Positions 44,117 through 52,389 of a DNA stretch of 64,000 nucleotides are shown one piece after another. The notes beneath the pieces were generated by a model. That model saw nothing but the letters and a program-made list of their open reading frames with translations, did no database searches and was not told the DNA's origin. Made by a program: the position numbers and the translations under genes. Origin of the DNA: Halorubrum salsamenti. GTDB taxonomy: Archaea > Halobacteriota > Halobacteria > Halobacteriales > Haloferacaceae. Where the stretch lies: the NCBI RefSeq assembly GCF_007671685.1, contig NZ_VCNL01000001.1:744001-808000 (forward strand). The letters are read 5' to 3'. Every line of letters starts with the position of its first letter. Within the stretch, counting starts at the first letter, position 1.

Positions 44117-46088
44117 TGTAGTCACGCCACTCCAGCGGAATACGTTGTTGAACTTCTCAACCGGAGAACCTACCGCCTATGGACCCGCTCGTGACGTCAC
44201 TCCCCTGCCGACGAATCAGCAGGGGAAGGTTCGATTATCTTTTGCAACATCCACACCAGTAAGATGCCAGCGACGATGAGATACACGACAAGTGGGAGCG
44301 AACGGAGAGATTCCACTGCGAACAGCGAGACAGCAAGGATTCCGGTCGCGTAGATCAAGTCGAGATAATGCGCCATCCCCTGCCGACGCTCGCTGTACAC
44401 AATGAATTCGGGGAGATAGGTGAGGCTGACGAGGAGCAGCGGGAATCCGAGTATCAACCAGGGTGACTGCTGGGTAAAAAGGGTAAACACGATACTAAAG
44501 GATACGAACTGGATTCCGAACGCAGCGAGGATGGCCCGTCCCTCGCCCCGAAGTGGTTGCGGTGAGTGACGATAGCCAGCACGAACCGACCAGACGACGA
44601 TTCCGACCAGGACGGGCCAGACAACACCAAATCCGATCCATCCTATCAACGGACCGCCGTTGACGGTCAGCCAGGCCACCAGTCCCAATCCCAATAAGAG
44701 AGCGTTCCCGGGCAAGAACAAGCCGGGAGGCCGCGTCACCGACGGCACAGGAGGCGAACTGGACTCATTCTGCCAGTGGGCCTGCCAGAACGTGACGTAT
44801 GCAGGCAGCCGTTGGAGTTGCCGGAACCAGTACAGTAGGCTGTAGACAACGTACGTCATCAGACTCATAATAACTCCCACACCAACCCACAGACGCCCTA
44901 CGAGGCCGCCTATCCGTGAAAAGAACTGGTCACCCAATACATCGGGAATTGCGACAAATCCAAGCCAGGTATCAAAAAACAATTTCCCGATATATGCGAA
45001 AATAAAGATGCTAAAGACTAGGGTGAGCCCGCTGACCAGCATACCTAGAATACAAGGCCATAACAGAACCATTCCCTTCCGATTCTGGAAAGAGTCCATG
45101 ACATTGTCGGCGATTCTGAAGTCGATGTCGCTACCGACAGTGTCGGCGACCGAACCGGGCAGCCGACCGCTGAGTGGGTTATAGTTCCCGAGAACGGCCA
45201 CAACAACAAGTCCTTCTGGTATCGGTGACAGAAGCCCAACAGCGGCCAGTGTTATACCAAGAAAAACGGCCGGAGTCACGTAGAGCGCGCCGACTAAACT
45301 CTCGTTGAGTGCGACGTACAAGTGGCGACGACGACGCGGGAGTTTCTCAATCTTCTCAACTTCCTCATGTAATGGCCTGGTACTAAACAGATCGAACGTC
45401 TTGAAAATGTCACCTGACGTGTCGAACAGACTCTCATCCCTGAGCAGGTGTATATAGCCACTAAAAATGACTGTACTGACCACGAAACCGGCGAGAAAGG
45501 CTGCCATTATGTTCCCATCGTCTTGGGGGAGGTAGACAAACGGGCCCCCATCTGGAACGCTCCCAGTTATCCGACCGATGAGGAGTCCGAAATAGAGTGT
45601 CGCGACCGCAGTGAGTGCTCGAAAAACCTGTGCCTCGACGATGTCGCCGAATTTTCCGATGTACAATTCTGGGGTGTAGGCGTATACGAGATATCCGAAG
45701 AACACGTACGTAAGAATGGCACCGACGACGGCATTCCCGCCGCCGAGCGCCTGGTAGCCGATAAATAGACTAGAGCCGAGATCGAATAGATCACCGGCGC
45801 TGGCTAGAAGGTTGGCCGCGGACTGGGACGCCAAGATGCTCACACCAGCGAACAGTCCAGCCATCGCTCGACGAGATCGCTTTCGCACCCCTTCGATAAG
45901 CCATATCACCGCGACCATGATATGTTATTTGTTACCACTTCTATTCAATATGTTCTATATGACACAGGACAGGTTTCAGCTGATCCTAGCCAAATTAGTT
46001 AAAAGAACAACATGGTAAGCACCAATCCCGCCCTGACCGCAGTAGCTACACTCTCTATACTCACCAGAGGCTCTGTATCAGTTGCCGA
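44109..46088. other. Inferred inverted segment between IS6-like copies C and D
   Basis: 1,980 bp bounded by AAAATAAC (44109-44116) and GTTGCCGA (46081-46088). These octamers are the reverse complements of those flanking copies G (GTTATTTT) and A (TCGGCAAC). If this segment is flipped, the A-C element becomes flanked by TCGGCAAC on both sides and the D-G element by GTTATTTT on both sides, as direct repeats. Copies C and D supply inverted homology at its ends, so recombination between them would produce the present order. Confidence 0.65.
44197..45918 (-). CDS. Large polytopic membrane protein of unknown function
   Basis: 573 aa with about 14 hydrophobic segments and short loops; the one long loop (about residues 165-200) is charged (RPLHEEVEKIEKLPRRRRHLY). 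No transporter signature or catalytic motif is visible. Base composition is near 50% GC, unlike the host chromosome. It is the only gene in the inferred inverted segment; before inversion it would have read in the same direction as, and downstream of, the integrase. I do not recognise a family. Confidence 0.7.
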   Translation of the reverse strand: MVAVIWLIEGVRKRSRRAMAGLFAGVSILASQSAANLLASAGDLFDLGSSLFIGYQALGGGNAVVGAILTYVFFGYLVYAYTPELYIGKFGDIVEAQVFRALTAVATLYFGLLIGRITGSVPDGGPFVYLPQDDGNIMAAFLAGFVVSTVIFSGYIHLLRDESLFDTSGDIFKTFDLFSTRPLHEEVEKIEKLPRRRRHLYVALNESLVGALYVTPAVFLGITLAAVGLLSPIPEGLVVVAVLGNYNPLSGRLPGSVADTVGSDIDFRIADNVMDSFQNRKGMVLLWPCILGMLVSGLTLVFSIFIFAYIGKLFFDTWLGFVAIPDVLGDQFFSRIGGLVGRLWVGVGVIMSLMTYVVYSLLYWFRQLQRLPAYVTFWQAHWQNESSSPPVPSVTRPPGLFLPGNALLLGLGLVAWLTVNGGPLIGWIGFGVVWPVLVGIVVWSVRAGYRHSPQPLRGEGRAILAAFGIQFVSFSIVFTLFTQQSPWLILGFPLLLVSLTYLPEFIVYSERRQGMAHYLDLIYATGILAVSLFAVESLRSLPLVVYLIVAGILLVWMLQKIIEPSPADSSAGE

Positions 46089-46150
46089 GGCTCTGTTGAA
46101 ATCCTCTTCTTCAGATAGATTCTCACCTGAAACAGCCGGTCAATGAGAGC
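46081..46150 (+). repeat. IS6-like end, type 2 (copy D) with flank GTTGCCGA
   Basis: Terminal repeat GGCTCTGTTGAAATCC begins at 46089, preceded by GTTGCCGA, the reverse complement of the flank of copy A. The next 60 bp match copies C and E (TTCAGA then CTGAAACA and CCGGTC(A/G)ATGAGA), but the internal GCGAGATACA motif has been lost. Confidence 0.65.
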
Positions 46151-46242
46151 TGCCTATTGACTGTGAGCAGGTCAAATTGACCAATGTCGGAGTATATTTC
46201 CAAACAGTTATTTTGAATGCCTGATGACTACTGTGTATCTGA

Positions 46243-47916
46243 ATGCTTGAGCCACTTCTTATCGGTCACATCATAATTTTCGCGCTATCTGCGATTGCCT
46301 GTGTGGCGGCAATTCCTCAAGCACGGAAGATCCAGCATCCGGGGACACGAGAGGGGTTCGTTGTCTTCCTCGGTTCCGTCGCTCTGTGGTCTGGTGGGTA
46401 TCTCGGTTACCTACTCGCACCGACGCATTCGGGGAAACTTGCGTTCTATATACTGGGATTTGTGTTTGCGTTCGTTGCTGTCGGGTCGTGGCTCTACTTT
46501 TGTGCTGCCTATACCGGCCGTCCACCGAGACAGGCTCCGTTCCGGAATCTCATCCTCGGGACATTCCTCTTTTTCACCGCACTCAAGGTCACGAATCCAC
46601 TTCACAATCTCTATTTTACGACCGAATGGGTCACTGAGCCATTTCCTCATCTCGTTATCCACCACGAACTGCTCTACTGGATCGTCTTAGGACTCTCATA
46701 TGCCGCCATCGCTGTTGGGTTCTTCGTCCTTATGGAGCGATTCTATCATACCGGTAGTGACAGTCGCCCGCTCGTCGTTCTCGTTGGCCTTTCAGGACTG
46801 CCAGCTGTTGCAACGATCATTGGCGGTCAAGTTGACTGGCTGCTCCCGTTAATGTATGAGCCGCCTGGCGTCGCGCTCTTCGCCGTTGGAACACTCTTCT
46901 TCTACAGACAGCGGTTTGAGGGGATCCGACTCACCGGAGAGTCAGACAAGCCGGCGATCTTCCTCGATCAGGAGAACTGTATTCGGGATTATAACCAAGC
47001 AGCTCGCAGACTCTTTCCGGCACTTGAGGAATCGTTTGGCAAACCGCTCGATACTGTGAATCCAGCACTTGCCGATCATCTCACAAAACAAGATGTGCTG
47101 GCGATTATGCGAGACGACGGTACACGGTACTATGACGTCTCAAGCACGCCATTCTTAGCTGGTGAGGTGATGACCGGCCAGTTAGTGACAGTTATCGACG
47201 TAACAGAGCGCGAGTCGTATCGCCAGCGGCTCGAAGAGAAAACCGATCAGCTCGAAGCCCTGAACCGCGTGGTTCGGCACGACATCCGGAACGATATGAC
47301 CGTTATTTTCGGATGGGCCAAGATCCTCGAAGATCATATCGATGAAGACGGGGAAGATGCTCTGAACCGAGTGTTACAGAAGTCCCAGCACGTAATCCAA
47401 ATCACAGAGGTCGCACGTGATTTCATTGAATCTCTTTCAGACGATGGAACTGCTGAATTGGAAGAAGTCAAACTCAAGCCGCTTCTGGACGCAGAACTCG
47501 CTGCAGTACGAGATTCGTTCCCGAGCGCTCAGTTTCAGGTAGCGGGTGAGCTCTCTGACGTGTCGGTACAGGCAAACGAGATGCTCTCATCGCTCTTTCG
47601 GAATATCCTCGAAAATGCGGTCCGACACAACGACAAAGAAACCCCTGAGATCACTGTTACCTGTGAAGAGGATCCTGAGAAAGTTCGTTGCCGGATTGCA
47701 GATAATGGACCTGGCATTCCCGACAACCAGAAAGAACAGATCTTCGGGAAGGGAGAAAAGGGCTTAGACAGTCCCGGATCTGGGATTGGTCTGTATCTCG
47801 TCTATCTCTTAACCGACCAATTCGGTGGCGACGTGTGGATCGAAGACAACAATCCTAACGGTTCAGTCTTCGTCGTCGAACTACCGATTCGTACGCCTCC
47901 GAATAAGGCGTCTTAG
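46243..47916 (+). CDS. 7TM sensor histidine kinase
   Basis: 557 aa. Seven transmembrane helices (about residues 5-225, HisKA_7TM type) lead into a PAS-like domain (about 240-335, AIFLDQENCIRDYNQAA). The phosphoacceptor region is VVRHDIRNDMTVIFGWAKIL (His near residue 347). The HATPase domain has N-box NILENAVRHND, G1 IADNGPGIP and G2 GSGIGLYLVY. No response regulator is adjacent. It is carried as cargo between copy D and the type-1 end at 48,110, with about 50% GC. Confidence 0.9.
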   Translation: MLEPLLIGHIIIFALSAIACVAAIPQARKIQHPGTREGFVVFLGSVALWSGGYLGYLLAPTHSGKLAFYILGFVFAFVAVGSWLYFCAAYTGRPPRQAPFRNLILGTFLFFTALKVTNPLHNLYFTTEWVTEPFPHLVIHHELLYWIVLGLSYAAIAVGFFVLMERFYHTGSDSRPLVVLVGLSGLPAVATIIGGQVDWLLPLMYEPPGVALFAVGTLFFYRQRFEGIRLTGESDKPAIFLDQENCIRDYNQAARRLFPALEESFGKPLDTVNPALADHLTKQDVLAIMRDDGTRYYDVSSTPFLAGEVMTGQLVTVIDVTERESYRQRLEEKTDQLEALNRVVRHDIRNDMTVIFGWAKILEDHIDEDGEDALNRVLQKSQHVIQITEVARDFIESLSDDGTAELEEVKLKPLLDAELAAVRDSFPSAQFQVAGELSDVSVQANEMLSSLFRNILENAVRHNDKETPEITVTCEEDPEKVRCRIADNGPGIPDNQKEQIFGKGEKGLDSPGSGIGLYLVYLLTDQFGGDVWIEDNNPNGSVFVVELPIRTPPNKAS

Positions 47917-47964
47917 TGATATCCGTGCTGAGATTCGTTGCTAAAATTAGAGAACATCTGAGTT

Positions 47965-48110
47965 ACTACGATTACGGCACCTGAACTCATTCTGTATGTC
48001 TCGTAGTATCCTCTTGACTGGAAACAATTTATTCAGTGGAATGATCGGTACGTGAGTCCCCTGTATTTAGCAATCAGTACGTATCAATCTCTGAGTATTT
48101 CGACAGAGCC
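47965..48110 (-). repeat. IS6-like end, type 1, degenerate
   Basis: Reading leftward from 48110 the end is GGCTCTGTCGAAATACTC, one substitution from the common repeat in the first 12 bases. About 50 bp inside it shares AATACAGG and TACCGAT with copy A, and a CGAGACATACAGA motif about 105 bp inside. The flank on its outer side is CCGCGTTC. With copy D it brackets the 7TM kinase gene. Confidence 0.5.
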
Positions 48111-48118
48111 CCGCGTTC

Positions 48119-48259
48119 TTATTCCCCAAGGGCACGGGCGATAGCTCCCACGATAACGAGTATCCCACCGAGAATGAACGTTCCCGGAATTGGGAGGACG
48201 AATACGATCACGCCCACAATCAGGATTAGTGATGATTTACGCATGAGGTTCCATTTCAT
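48119..48259 (-). CDS. Small two-helix membrane protein
   Basis: 46 aa from ATG 48259 (or 41 aa from ATG 48244). RKSSLILIVGVIVFVLPIPG is followed by a second hydrophobic helix (TFILGGILVIVGAIARALGE). It is similar in pattern to tiny haloarchaeal transporter-like membrane peptides. It lies alone in the 232-nt spacer between two IS6-like units. Confidence 0.55.
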   Translation of the reverse strand: MKWNLMRKSSLILIVGVIVFVLPIPGTFILGGILVIVGAIARALGE

Positions 48260-48334
48260 TCTCCCGGTGGTTAACCATTGGGCCTGTTCCAGAGAGGTAC
48301 TCAAAGACGGTTTCCGGAAACCTCGACTCGATAG

Positions 48335-48500
48335 GGAATTGTGGCTCTGTTGAAATCCTATTATTCAGACACATTATCGGCTGAAACACCCGGTCGATGA
48401 GAACCGCGTATTGAGCGTCGAGGATTCTACCAGCTCAAGGAGGTGTCCCGATATTCGTGCGAGATACAACGCGCGTATCTTGCACCTGAACTCTTTTCGG
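48335..48500 (+). repeat. IS6-like end, type 2 (copy E)
   Basis: Terminal repeat GGCTCTGTTGAAATCC at 48343, flank GGAATTGT. GTGCGAGATACAACGCGC begins 114 bp inside, at the same offset as in copy C. Together with copy G it brackets the GAF/PAS kinase unit. Confidence 0.65.
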
Positions 48501-48585
48501 CGATGTACACCCGAATTTACGAGGAGATAGTGCGAGCTGATTGGGCCACACAACTTTCATACGAGTTGACTAGGTGTGTTCCGAT

Positions 48586-50130
48586 ATGGAGTCCGTCGCG
48601 TATCGAGACCAAATCTACGAGATATTTGCCGATCCGAACACCGAATTTGAGACTCAAATTAAGCAGGCACTCACTACGGGTACTGAATTTCTCGACCTCT
48701 CTGTGGGCTTTTTCACGCGTATTATTGACGGTACGCAGAAAATCCTTCACGCGACCGGAGATCACCCGTTGATCCAGCCCGGCGAGAGCTGTCCGCTCAA
48801 CAAAGCGTACTGTCGTCGAACCATCGAAATCGATAGCCAACTCGCCATCGAAGACGCTCATGCGTCCCCAGAGATCTCCGACACCGCTATTGAGACGTTT
48901 GATTTAGGCGCGTACATCGGCGCAAAAGTCATCGTCGATGGTGAGGTGTATGGGACGGCGTGCTTTGCCGATACGGAGCCACGCGACGATCCCTTCGTTG
49001 ACGCAGAGCGGTTCTTCGTTGAACTGGTCGCGCGACTCGGCGGGCAAGCCATCGAGCGACGACGATACGAACGAGAACTCACACAGCGCGAAGAACGGTT
49101 GAACGAACAGCGAGAGATATACCGAGCCGTCATCGACGCCAATTTCGACTCCGTCTTTCGCTTCGATACCGACGGAATGTTCACGTATGCCTCTGAAGGC
49201 GTCCGGGACCTGTTGGGCTATTCGCCGGCGGAACTGATCGGTCAACCGATAACGATCACCCATCCGGACGCACAGACCAGCGAGCGGGCGTTGAAAAATC
49301 GCTCACAGATACTGAGCGGGGAGCCGGCCGAAGCCCAAGATCTGCCACTAAAAACGAAATCGGGTGACATCGTCTACACGGATATTCGCGGTGTCCCAGT
49401 CTACGACGGGGGCGTGCCCGAGTCGGAACGCTCAGAGGACGACATCGTCGGGATACAGCTACTGATCCGTGATGCAACGGGACGTCGTCAGCGCGAAGGA
49501 CTCATCAGCGTGATCAACCGAGTGCTCCGGCACAACGTACGAAACGAGATGACTGTGATCCGAGGGTGGGCCGATATGCTTGCCGAAGACATGGACGGAG
49601 AGCAGGCTACCAAAGCGACAGTTATCAGGGCAGCTGCGACGCGGTTGCTTGACCTGACAGAATCCGCACAGCAAATAGAGGAAAACCGCGATATTTCGCC
49701 CGAGTTGGAACCGACGGACATCATGCCGCTGGTCGATCGTATCGTCACTGAGTGTGAAACACGGTATGCGGATGTCTCAATAACTGTTGACGCGCCGGAC
49801 AAAGCGATCGCGGAGACGCTTCCACGCGTCGAAGTGGCGTTATTTGAACTTGTGGACAACGCCGCGAAGCATGGGGGGAGTCCTGCATCTATCGAAATTG
49901 ATGTGCATGTGTCCGATCTGCAGGTAATCTGTCAAATACGCGATGACGGACCGGGACTTCCGAATACAGAACGGGGTGTCTTAGAGACAGGCGAAGAGAC
50001 ACCACTCGTCCACGGACAGGGGCTTGGACTGTGGCTGTGTTATTGGATCATCACAACGTTAGATGGGAAGATCGAAGTCACAGAATTCGATCGAGGGACA
50101 ACAATCGAGGTTCATCTGCCGACACCATAA
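48586..50130 (+). CDS. Soluble GAF-PAS sensor histidine kinase
   Basis: 514 aa, no transmembrane helix. A GAF domain (about residues 15-165) has the segment GESCPLNKAYCRRTIE and GAYIGAKVIVDGEVYGTACF. A PAS domain follows at about 185-310 (VIDANFDSVFRFDTDGMFTYAS). The phosphoacceptor helix is VLRHNVRNEMTVIRGWADML. The HATPase has ELVDNAAKHG, IRDDGPGLP and GQGLGLWLCYW. ATG 48586 is preferred to a GTG 12 nt upstream. It is of bacteriorhodopsin-activator/light- or redox-sensing style, but the signal is unknown. No partner regulator nearby. Confidence 0.9.
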   Translation: MESVAYRDQIYEIFADPNTEFETQIKQALTTGTEFLDLSVGFFTRIIDGTQKILHATGDHPLIQPGESCPLNKAYCRRTIEIDSQLAIEDAHASPEISDTAIETFDLGAYIGAKVIVDGEVYGTACFADTEPRDDPFVDAERFFVELVARLGGQAIERRRYERELTQREERLNEQREIYRAVIDANFDSVFRFDTDGMFTYASEGVRDLLGYSPAELIGQPITITHPDAQTSERALKNRSQILSGEPAEAQDLPLKTKSGDIVYTDIRGVPVYDGGVPESERSEDDIVGIQLLIRDATGRRQREGLISVINRVLRHNVRNEMTVIRGWADMLAEDMDGEQATKATVIRAAATRLLDLTESAQQIEENRDISPELEPTDIMPLVDRIVTECETRYADVSITVDAPDKAIAETLPRVEVALFELVDNAAKHGGSPASIEIDVHVSDLQVICQIRDDGPGLPNTERGVLETGEETPLVHGQGLGLWLCYWIITTLDGKIEVTEFDRGTTIEVHLPTP

Positions 50131-50252
50131 CGGGAGTAGAGAGAACAAGAACAGCTTAGACAACTTTTAAGATCGTTATTGAGCAATTCACATACCATTC
50201 CATAGAGTCGGGCGAACGCTGCGGTGGATGAGTCCAACTGACCCGCTCATAC

Positions 50253-50340
50253 CGTCGTTTGGCTCTGTTGAAATCTTCAGGTCTGACACGACACCTCTGC
50301 TGAATAGAGAGCGCGAGTCGGTCGTGAGTGAGTGGTGTCA
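50253..50340 (+). repeat. Additional IS6-like terminal repeat (copy F)
   Basis: GGCTCTGTTGAAATCT at 50261, preceded by CGTCGTTT. The following 80 bp share little with types 1 and 2 and lack the GCGAGATACA motif. It lies inside the E-G unit, between the kinase and the small membrane protein, and may be an internal insertion or a third end type. Confidence 0.5.
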
Positions 50341-50367
50341 GTCGGGGTGATCTGTCGTCACACCTTT

Positions 50368-50910
50368 ATGACCGAGAAACCGCAAGAATTCTCCGATCAG
50401 AGTATGACCGACTATCTCGGTCTGTCTCGGCGAGATGTAGGGGCTGGCCTCGCTGCCGGTGGGTCGGCGTTCCTCGCTGCCGTTCTGGTTAACCTCTGGA
50501 ACTTCGTTCAGACGTTCAGGGCCCGAGGGTTCGACTCCGTGAGCCTAGCGGAGTATCGCACGGGAGTGGGTGAGATCATCTTCCTCGGGATGATCGTCAC
50601 ACCGGTCGTCGCGCTCCTCGTAACGGCCGTCGTTTGGCGTGTGATGATGCCAGATGAACCAGACCCGCGCTACGGTGCCGTTGCAGGTATCGTTTCAGCG
50701 ATCGGGTCGCTCTTCATATACGCAGTTTTGCTGGGCATTATGCTCTCTCTGAGTCAGAGTTCCGCTGGCGGACTCGGTGGTGGGGTCTCCGAATTCCTGT
50801 TCCTTACTGCTCTAATCGCTCTATTCGGGAGTGTGATTGTTCTCTCTGTTATCGCCCCAATAGGGGCTACTGTGGGATACGGATACGAATGGTACTTGAC
50901 CAGACGGTAG
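50368..50910 (+). CDS. Four-TM membrane protein of unknown function
   Basis: 180 aa. Four hydrophobic helices (about residues 25-48, 70-95, 105-130 and 143-172) are joined by short loops with MMPDEPDPRYGAVAGIVSA. ATG 50368. No family recognised. Cargo gene downstream of the GAF/PAS kinase. Confidence 0.65.
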   Translation: MTEKPQEFSDQSMTDYLGLSRRDVGAGLAAGGSAFLAAVLVNLWNFVQTFRARGFDSVSLAEYRTGVGEIIFLGMIVTPVVALLVTAVVWRVMMPDEPDPRYGAVAGIVSAIGSLFIYAVLLGIMLSLSQSSAGGLGGGVSEFLFLTALIALFGSVIVLSVIAPIGATVGYGYEWYLTRR

Positions 50911-50984
50911 AACTACCCATTTGCGGACAATTCCCGATCGTTCCGTTTTCGCCGTGCTGTACGTCGCTTAACGACTCGACCGGC

Positions 50985-51142
50985 ACGTCTTTGATTCTGA
51001 ATCTATACTCTGTACCTCGCACGGGGTTTCTGACACAATGTAGGTAGATCGGTACTGTGTGTTGGTATGTGGATCACCTGTACTGACCGCGACCGGGGCA
51101 GAATATATCACTTTCTGAGGATTTCAACAGAGCCGTTATTTT
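50985..51142 (-). repeat. IS6-like end, type 1 (copy G) with flank GTTATTTT
   Basis: Reading leftward from 51134: GGCTCTGTTGAAATCCTC, then about 95 bp that align with copy A, then GTGCGAGGTACAGA exactly 112 bp inside, the same offset as copy A. The 8 bases outside are GTTATTTT (51135-51142), the reverse complement of the flank of copy C. The octamer overlaps the stop codon of the AbrB-type gene. Confidence 0.7.
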
Positions 51143-51321
51143 GGAGATCCTCCCGGACGCCGGATCTCGGCTATATCAGACCCTTCTTCAGCATAGAACG
51201 GAATCTGGTCACCCTGTTCGATCTCCCACTCCTCCGCGAGTGGACGCGAGATCGTCACCGTGACACTCCCGTCTCCTTCCTGTGCGGTGCGACAGTCGGC
51301 GAACCGGCCCTGAATGCCCAT
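51136..51321 (-). CDS. AbrB-like DNA-binding protein
   Basis: 61 aa. GSVTVTISRPLAEEWEIEQGDQ has the AbrB/SpoVT strand-loop-strand pattern with a basic loop. No toxin gene lies next to it. The stop codon sits in the octamer next to copy G, so the true C-terminus may have been changed by insertion. Start ATG 51321, shortly after GGTATAAAT on the opposite side. Confidence 0.65.
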   Translation of the reverse strand: MGIQGRFADCRTAQEGDGSVTVTISRPLAEEWEIEQGDQIPFYAEEGSDIAEIRRPGGSPK

Positions 51322-51471
51322 ATTCCTTCACCAACCGGTTGAGGTATAAATCGGCAGAACCCACCAGAGTCTCTTAGATACGCCGAGAAACCTCCTTATT
51401 TTCTGTGACTTAGGCGCCGGCGTCGCGACGTGCACGTGTCGGGCCGACGGATCGGTTCGGCTGTCGAAGGC

Positions 51472-51561
51472 ATGAACGACGACGAGCGGGACTCTGAGAA
51501 AGAGCCCGACGACGGCGGGAAGCGGTGGACAGACTGGTCGAACTACGGAGGGGAGACATGA
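51472..51561 (+). CDS. Very small acidic ORF, first of a four-ORF overlapping chain
   Basis: 29 codons of acidic sequence (MNDDERDSEKEPDDGGKRW, ending WSNYGGET). The TGA stop overlaps the next ORF's ATG. A CTTATTTT box near 51,391 lies upstream. Its reality rests on the chain of four precise start/stop overlaps. Confidence 0.45.
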   Translation: MNDDERDSEKEPDDGGKRWTDWSNYGGET

Positions 51562-51728
51562 CCGCAGACGATGCGGAAATCGTCCTCCGCGGCGACGCGG
51601 AGACGACGGCGCAGCTCCGGGACGACCTCACGGAGATCGTCGGTGTTCGCGACGACGTGATCCGCGAGGAGCGACCCGGCGGGAGACTCGCCGGGATCCT
51701 CACCCGCGTGCGGGGAGCCGTTGCGTGA
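51558..51728 (+). CDS. Small ORF, second of the chain
   Basis: 56 aa from an ATG inside ATGA. It is strand-helix-like (DAEIVLRGDAETTAQLRDDL) and ends basic (LAGILTRVRGAVA). Its stop overlaps the GTG of the next ORF. No family recognised. Confidence 0.55.
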   Translation: MTADDAEIVLRGDAETTAQLRDDLTEIVGVRDDVIREERPGGRLAGILTRVRGAVA

Positions 51729-51880
51729 GCTGGGACCCGGACGGGATCGTGGTCGGAGAGGCGTTTCGCGAGTACGTTGTAGTCCTTCGAGAGACGAGTA
51801 ACTACGCCCCGGGCGGCGAAAACGCCCGTTCTCAGAACATGACACAGACACTTAGCGGAAGCTACGGAGGAACGGTATGA
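51725..51880 (+). CDS. Small ORF, third of the chain, GTG start
   Basis: 51 codons from a GTG within GTGA, ending in a TGA that overlaps the ATG of the spike-like gene. Sequence SWDPDGIVVGEAFREYVVVL, no transmembrane part. Unknown. Confidence 0.45.
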   Translation: MSWDPDGIVVGEAFREYVVVLRETSNYAPGGENARSQNMTQTLSGSYGGTV

Positions 51881-52389
51881 ACATCAAGAAGACGGGACTC
51901 GCTGCGCTGCTGGCGCTGACGGTCCTCACGCCGATGGTCGCGATGCCGGTCGCGGCGGCCGGCGGGATCGGCTGGGGTTCGGACGCGAAGACGCCGAACC
52001 CGGCGATCGAGACCGAGGTGACGGTCGACGAGTGGTCGAACGCGGACTTCGACAGCGCGCTCGAGTACTACGACGACAGCGGCGAGGCGGCAAACCTGCC
52101 GGCCTCGCTGAACGAGTCGAACGACAACCCGGTCACGCTGACGGCGACCGACATCGACTTCGACGAGCGTAACGAGTTCCCCCGCCTCGACGCTGAAGAC
52201 GGCGAGAACTCCGCCTCGGCACTCGACTCGAGCGAGTGGACGACCTCGGGCGCGACCGTGAGCGACACAACCACGACGCCGGGCGTCGACGCGCTCGGCT
52301 ACGTCGGGTCGGCGACCTCCGACTCGGCGACGTACAGCAACGTGATTTGTAACCAAATGAGAGTTTCCTCGATAACAGTCATTCAGTAG
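51877..52389 (+). pseudogene. Truncated secreted protein, pleolipovirus spike-like N-terminus
   Basis: 170 codons. A Sec signal (MNIKKTGLAALLALTVL up to PVAAAGG) precedes GIGWGSDAKTPNPAIETEVTV, NESNDNPVTLTATDIDFD, and SALDSSEWTTSGATVSDTTT. This composition and these phrases resemble the N-terminal domain of pleolipovirus spike proteins (VP4-like), which are about 500 aa. Here the homologous part stops at about 52,347 (ATYSNV), followed by AT-rich sequence and an unrelated 15-residue end. It is therefore probably a proviral remnant. Family assignment is from memory. Confidence 0.5.

Noticed and set aside
46201..46214. GTTATTTT near the start of the 7TM kinase as a further target duplication
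   Set aside because: It is about 120 bp inside the element and not next to any terminal repeat; AT-rich octamers are expected by chance in this low-GC part.
51067..51342. A 91-codon plus-strand ORF over copy G and antisense to the AbrB-like gene
   Set aside because: It is formed by the repeat end running into the antisense of a better gene.
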